From NCBI RefSeq assembly GCF_000003855.2, contig NW_003101637.1, forward strand, positions 128,437 to 153,061: DNA of 24,625 nt. Direction: 5' to 3'. The translations under genes and the position numbers were made by a program. This stretch comes from Blastomyces gilchristii SLH14081 (taxonomy: Eukaryota > Ascomycota > Eurotiomycetes > Onygenales > Ajellomycetaceae). Numbering within the stretch: the stretch's first letter is position 1; each line of letters begins with the position of its first letter. Shown here piece after piece: positions 21,360 to 24,625 of the stretch. The notes beneath the pieces were generated by a model. The model was not told the origin of the DNA, ran no database searches, and saw only the letters and a list, made by a program, of their open reading frames with translations.

Positions 21360-21364
21360 TTTTA

Positions 21365-24021
21365 TAAGAATTCTTTTTCAAAATTCATCACATTCAGAAG
21401 AGAAGAATATGTCACTTCATAAATATATTAATGAAAATAATTGAGAATGATCTGAGCTTATATATAATGAACTAGAGTCAGCTATATTCTCGAGCTCAAT
21501 TAAAACTAATGCAGGGCCTGATTCAATCAATTACATGATCATTCAAAATACATATTTCTACTTAAAGAATAAATATTTTAAGCACTTTTTCAAATGCTTC
21601 AAAAATAGTTATTATTTTAAATGCTGAAGAGAAGCTACTGAAGTAATTCTTACAAAACCTAATGGAAAAGCTTTAATTTCTAAGTCATATAGAGTAATAT
21701 CTCCATTGAACTGTCTGAGAAAAGGTTTAGAAAAGATAATAGCTACTAGATTATCTTTTATAAGCTCTATTACTGATTCTCTTCTATTTAATGAATAAAT
21801 AAGAGATAGAAAACAATATTCTGCAATTAACACTGTTCTTTCAGTTATTTATAATATTTAAACAGCAAAGTATGAAGACCTGATCTCAACTGCAGTTTTT
21901 ATTGATATAAAAGATACATTTGATTATGTTTCAATATCAAAGATAATTCAAACTTTGAAGATGTTAAAACTGTCACTTTCTCTAATAAAATGGGTTGACT
22001 GTTTTATATCTAAAAGAATTATATAACTATTCTTTAATAAAATAAGATAAGATAAGACTGAGATAAAAATAGAAGTATTATAAGAATCTTCAATCTCATC
22101 TGTTTTATTTGCAATATACACTGCATATCTATTCAAGAATAGAGAGATGAAAATTATGAGATCTTTAAGTTATATAGATGATATTAATCTAGTCTAGACT
22201 TGAAAAACAATCAAAGAGAATTTAGAAGTGATTGAAAAAGCAGTAAAGAAAATCTTTATTAGAGCAGATATCAATCAAATTCAATTTAATATAAAGAAAA
22301 CTGAGTTGATTTACTTATTTTTGAGATTTAATAAGAAAAAACTAAGTCTCACTCTTTTAAATAAAGAGATTAAACTCAGTTTGAATATCAAATGACTAGA
22401 AGTATGATTAAATCTCAAGTTGAATTTTAAATATTATATTCAATAATAAACTATCAAGACAGCAAGACTACTGAATAGTATAATCAGACTATCAAATAGA
22501 GAGAGATCTATTCTTTCAGACTATGAGACAGTTATACATAGTCTGCATCATCTCAGAAGCTGATTATAAAGTTCTAGTTTGATGAAATAATCAAGAAAAT
22601 TTCACTGAACTCTTTCAAAGTCTGTAGAACAGTGCTTTGAGAAGAATTCTGAAAGTATTCAAATCATCTTCTATTAAAGCGATGAAAATTAAAGCTTCAA
22701 TTTCATCTTCTGCTATTCAATTTAAAAAGATCTGTATAAACTATACTCTGAGAGTCATAAAGATGAGCTTAAATTATATAATCAGAGAAAGAGTATCTTC
22801 TTCATTTTCATCAATCAACTCAGGAAATGAACTGAATTAAATTAGATTTCTTAATTGAAATGTAAATAATTATTCAAAGAAAATGCTCTCTCAACTATGC
22901 AGACTATATTCACTGATTAAAAATTACTTTTCTTTATTAAATGTTGAGAAAATTGATCATGAGAACATATATCTCTGAAGAGAAAAGCTGAAATCTCTCA
23001 TAGACTGATAAATAAGTGAACTATCTAAAGAGAGAGAATATGAACAGTAATTGAAGAAGATCTCTATAATCAATATAAAAGACTCTATTCTGATTTACTC
23101 AGATAACTTAAAAAATGAGAGTTTAAATAGATTAGATACAGACATTACTTATACTGAAGATAATATTAATTTTATCTCAGATTTGTGAAATTTAGACTGT
23201 GAATCTGAAGTCTTTGATACTGAACTATTTAAAATAGTCAAAGCTTTCAAACTTATTAAGACAAAATCTTATAAAAGAGAAAATAGTTTAAAAGAGATAT
23301 GAATATTCTCTGATAGTCAAGCTGCTTTAAAAAGACTTAGAAATAGTCAGATTTATAATGATTAAATAACTCTTAAACTGATTTTAAATTCTGCTATAAA
23401 AATTCAAAAGAGAAGTATATTAAAACTGATAATTCATCTACACTAAGTTTCTACTTATATAAATATTTATAACAATGAATTGACTGATTCAGTGATAAAA
23501 AAGTATTCAGAATTAAATAGATCTATTTAAAAAACAGTGTTCTGATCTTTTATAAAGAGAAAGATAAAAGAATCTTATTTAAATAAGTGATATGAAAGCT
23601 AACAGAAATAAAAGAAGACACACATTATTCAAGATTTGAGATAAAACTCAAGTGAAAATCTTATTCAATTAAATGTAAAAAGAAAATATTATTATCTATA
23701 ATTCAGCTGAAACTAGAACATCATTATTTTAACTCTTATATACAGAGATTTAATAATAGATTTAATTTAACAGAATTCTCATTCTGCAATATAAATGAAA
23801 ATCCTGAGTATATTATAATACATTATGTATTATACAATAGTCTCAGAGCCAGATTAAAAGAGAAGTATAATTTAAATTAATTAAATATGAGATTCTTATT
23901 CTTAACTAAGACAGGAATTAAATACTTAATGAACTTTCTATCATAAACTCAAGCAGCTACAAGAAAATAACTGAATTCAGAAATATCTGAATATGAAGAG
24001 AGAGAAATTAATCAGATATAG
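21365..24021 (+). pseudogene. LINE ORF2, reverse transcriptase, RNase H and C-terminal Cys/His motif
   Basis: Blocks in order: SSIKTNAGPDSINYMIIQ near 21495-21550; ATEVILTKPNGKALISKSYR near 21635-21690, then SPLNCLRKGLEKIIATRL; VFIDIKDTFDYVS near 21897-21933; and the catalytic SYIDDINLV at 22168-22194, a YxDD motif that is intact. KKTELIYLF lies near 22297. RNase H lies at about 23150-23650 with SEVFDTELFKIVKAFKLI and IFSDSQAALKRL. The C-terminal motif near 23785-23850 reads FCNINENPEYIIIHYVLYN, a Cys/His motif with the last Cys lost. It ends with TAG at 24019-24021. Several open stretches survive (for example 22637-22840), but TGA and TAA stops split every domain. The RT plus RNase H arrangement is typical of the Tad clade. 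Confidence 0.9.
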
Positions 24022-24115
24022 TCTGTTAAAACTATTATACACTATCTTTTAATAATTTTCTTTTATTATAGTTTCTCTTTACTTTACTTTTTCTTTTCTA
24101 TTCTTTTCTATCTAC

Positions 24116-24117
<2 letters not shown>
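24022..24117 (+). other. LINE 3' untranslated region, first part
   Basis: Pyrimidine-rich sequence after the ORF2 stop. Its end (24105-24117, TTTCTATCTACTT) is one copy of the SINE target duplication. It matches the reverse complement of about 1311-1362. Confidence 0.7.

Positions 24118-24149
<32 letters not shown>
24117..24149. repeat. (TTA)n run, tail of the SINE
   Basis: About ten TTA units on the plus strand form the AT-rich 3' tail of the minus-strand SINE. Confidence 0.9.
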
Positions 24150-24424
24150 TTTCATTATACTCATATGCAAGCGGAGCTTATGATGAGTCCTTGCGTGATG
24201 TTAAATACAGGTCAAGTGTTGGTTATACAGGAGGAAATACAGGTGTTGAGACCACACCAAGATAACAAGAACACGGGAAAATACAAAGAAGTGACAAATT
24301 AGATACATGCGATAATAAACATGCGATAATAACTTTCCAGCCCAGAAACATAGAGCAATTCATTGAAGCGATTTGTACACCTCTGTATTTATTAGGAACC
24401 TGAGGTGCTTGAGTTCCGGATTTA

Positions 24425-24512
24425 ATGTATCCCCTGCGGGTTTCGATCCCACGCGCCTTGGTTTCCCACGCCAAGGCCAGGTGCTACCCGGGTGTCATTC
24501 GGCCACCGGGGC
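24425..24512 (-). other. tRNA-related head of the SINE with A and B boxes
   Basis: The minus strand from 24512 shows a TGGCCGAATGAC A-box-like motif, a hairpin CCTTGG...CCAAGG resembling a long variable or anticodon arm, and the B-box-containing T-arm GTGGG/CCCGC around ATCGAAA. The acceptor ends pair only partly and no standard anticodon loop is visible, so this is not a working tRNA. Confidence 0.75.
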
Positions 24513-24525
24513 TTTCTATCTACTT

Positions 24526-24625
24526 ATTTAATGTGTCTATCATTAAGACTTTGTTCTCTTTTTCTTATATCATGATATTTTCAAATGAGCTCAAAGTAGC
24601 ACAAGGTGTTGAAATACTGGCAGGT
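24526..24625 (+). other. LINE 3' untranslated region, continuing past the window
   Basis: This matches the reverse complement of about 1200-1310, where the same sequence follows the LINE 3' end without a SINE. It is therefore read as further LINE 3' untranslated sequence, although shared flanking DNA is possible. Confidence 0.55.

Larger units (their letters stand above)
15663..21364 (+). mobile_element. Ty3/gypsy chromovirus-type retrotransposon (element 1) with target duplication
   Basis: An LTR retrotransposon of 5,692 bases (15668-21359) with 5-bp duplications TTTTA at 15663-15667 and 21360-21364. The LTRs read TATGGCGG... and TATGACGG... and both end CTTACA; the leading TA is best explained as TG after a G-to-A change, the same change seen in one LTR of element 2. 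Internal order is Gag, aspartic protease, RT, RNase H, integrase, chromodomain. The LINE copy at 1-1016 has the unoccupied site, which confirms the boundaries. All frames are broken by stops. Confidence 0.95.
24105..24525 (-). mobile_element. tRNA-headed SINE with 13-bp target duplications
   Basis: The element body is 24118-24512 (395 bases), read right to left. It is bounded by exact 13-bp duplications TTTCTATCTACTT at 24105-24117 and 24513-24525. The head at 24512 starts GCCCCGGTGGCCGAATG (A-box-like), and the T-arm GTGGG-ATCGAAA-CCCGC serves as B box. The tail is (AAT)n on the minus strand. A 14-base unit (CATGCGATAATAAA) is repeated at 24306-24319 and 24320-24333. The body has normal G and C, unlike everything around it. 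It has no protein-coding role; transcription would be by RNA polymerase III from the internal boxes and movement by LINE proteins. I do not recognise a named family. Confidence 0.88.
5003..24625 (+). mobile_element. main Tad1-like LINE (copy 1), split by four nested insertions
   Basis: One non-LTR retrotransposon can be followed through five blocks: 5003-5298, 5813-7222, 14476-15667, 21365-24117 and 24526-24625. Leaving out the insertions, the part from ORF1 start to ORF2 end is about 5.6 kb, normal for a Tad-clade element with a zinc-knuckle ORF1 and an endonuclease/RT/RNase H ORF2. Each break coincides with a target duplication of the inserted element. The 3' untranslated region appears to run past the window end. 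The 5' end upstream of 5003 is uncertain. All reading frames contain stops. Confidence 0.85.

Noticed and set aside
21612..21833. Minus-strand open frame of 73 codons
   Set aside because: It is the antisense shadow of the LINE reverse transcriptase, whose plus-strand blocks are clear here. The minus-strand frames at 21948-22136 and 18603-18809 are likewise shadows.
24181..24215. TGATGAG motif suggesting a hammerhead ribozyme
   Set aside because: No CGAAA partner or helix II/III pairing follows, and the motif is on the antisense strand of the SINE.
24223..24474. 83-codon minus-strand open frame
   Set aside because: It lies inside the SINE, between its tRNA-like head and its tail. SINEs do not code for protein, and the frame overlaps the B box.
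24425..24512. Functional tRNA gene
   Set aside because: The acceptor ends do not pair properly and no seven-base anticodon loop can be drawn.
1..24625. CRISPR array, bacterial operon, or host gene cluster
   Set aside because: There are no regularly spaced direct repeats and no prokaryotic gene signals, and every recognisable coding block belongs to a eukaryotic transposable element.

Overview
This window looks like heterochromatic repeat DNA from a filamentous fungus, most likely an ascomycete of the Pezizomycotina. The evidence is a Tad1-type LINE, two chromodomain Ty3/gypsy elements, hAT-type elements and a tRNA-headed SINE. All the large copies are riddled with C-to-T and G-to-A changes of the kind made by RIP (repeat-induced point mutation). 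I see no intact gene and no recognisable host gene. The species cannot be told from this sequence.

Layout. Bases 1-1016 (minus strand) are a LINE copy broken at both ends. It abuts a TTA/TTC microsatellite and a fragment of LINE 3' untranslated sequence (about 1056-1362). Bases 1363-1974 are unassigned, and 1981-2103 hold a decayed tRNA-related sequence. Bases 2500-3820 carry the ruined transposase and the right terminus of a hAT element. Two 506-bp non-autonomous hAT derivatives with the same terminus lie at 4071-4576 and 5299-5804. From about 5003 to the window end runs one Tad1-like LINE on the plus strand, split by nested insertions: the hAT derivative at 5299-5804 (in ORF1); gypsy element 2 at 7223-14470 (minus strand, in the ORF2 endonuclease); gypsy element 1 at 15668-21359 (plus strand, between endonuclease and reverse transcriptase); and a SINE at 24118-24512 (minus strand, in the 3' untranslated region). 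Each of these insertions is bounded by a target-site duplication.

How the parts relate. With the insertions set aside, the LINE reads ORF1 (coiled coil, zinc knuckles), then ORF2 (endonuclease, reverse transcriptase, RNase H, terminal Cys/His motif), joined by an ATGA overlap. The broken LINE at 1-1016 preserves the uninterrupted target site of gypsy element 1. The LINE fragment at 1056-1362 preserves the uninterrupted target site of the SINE. The hAT derivatives could have been moved by a relative of the transposase at 2500-3480, and the SINE by the LINE machinery.

The most unusual signal is in the LTR pairs. In both gypsy elements the outer end of each LTR keeps its G and C, while the inner end is mutated, so the two LTRs of an element are complementary mosaics. 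I found no new defence, toxin or metabolic system here.
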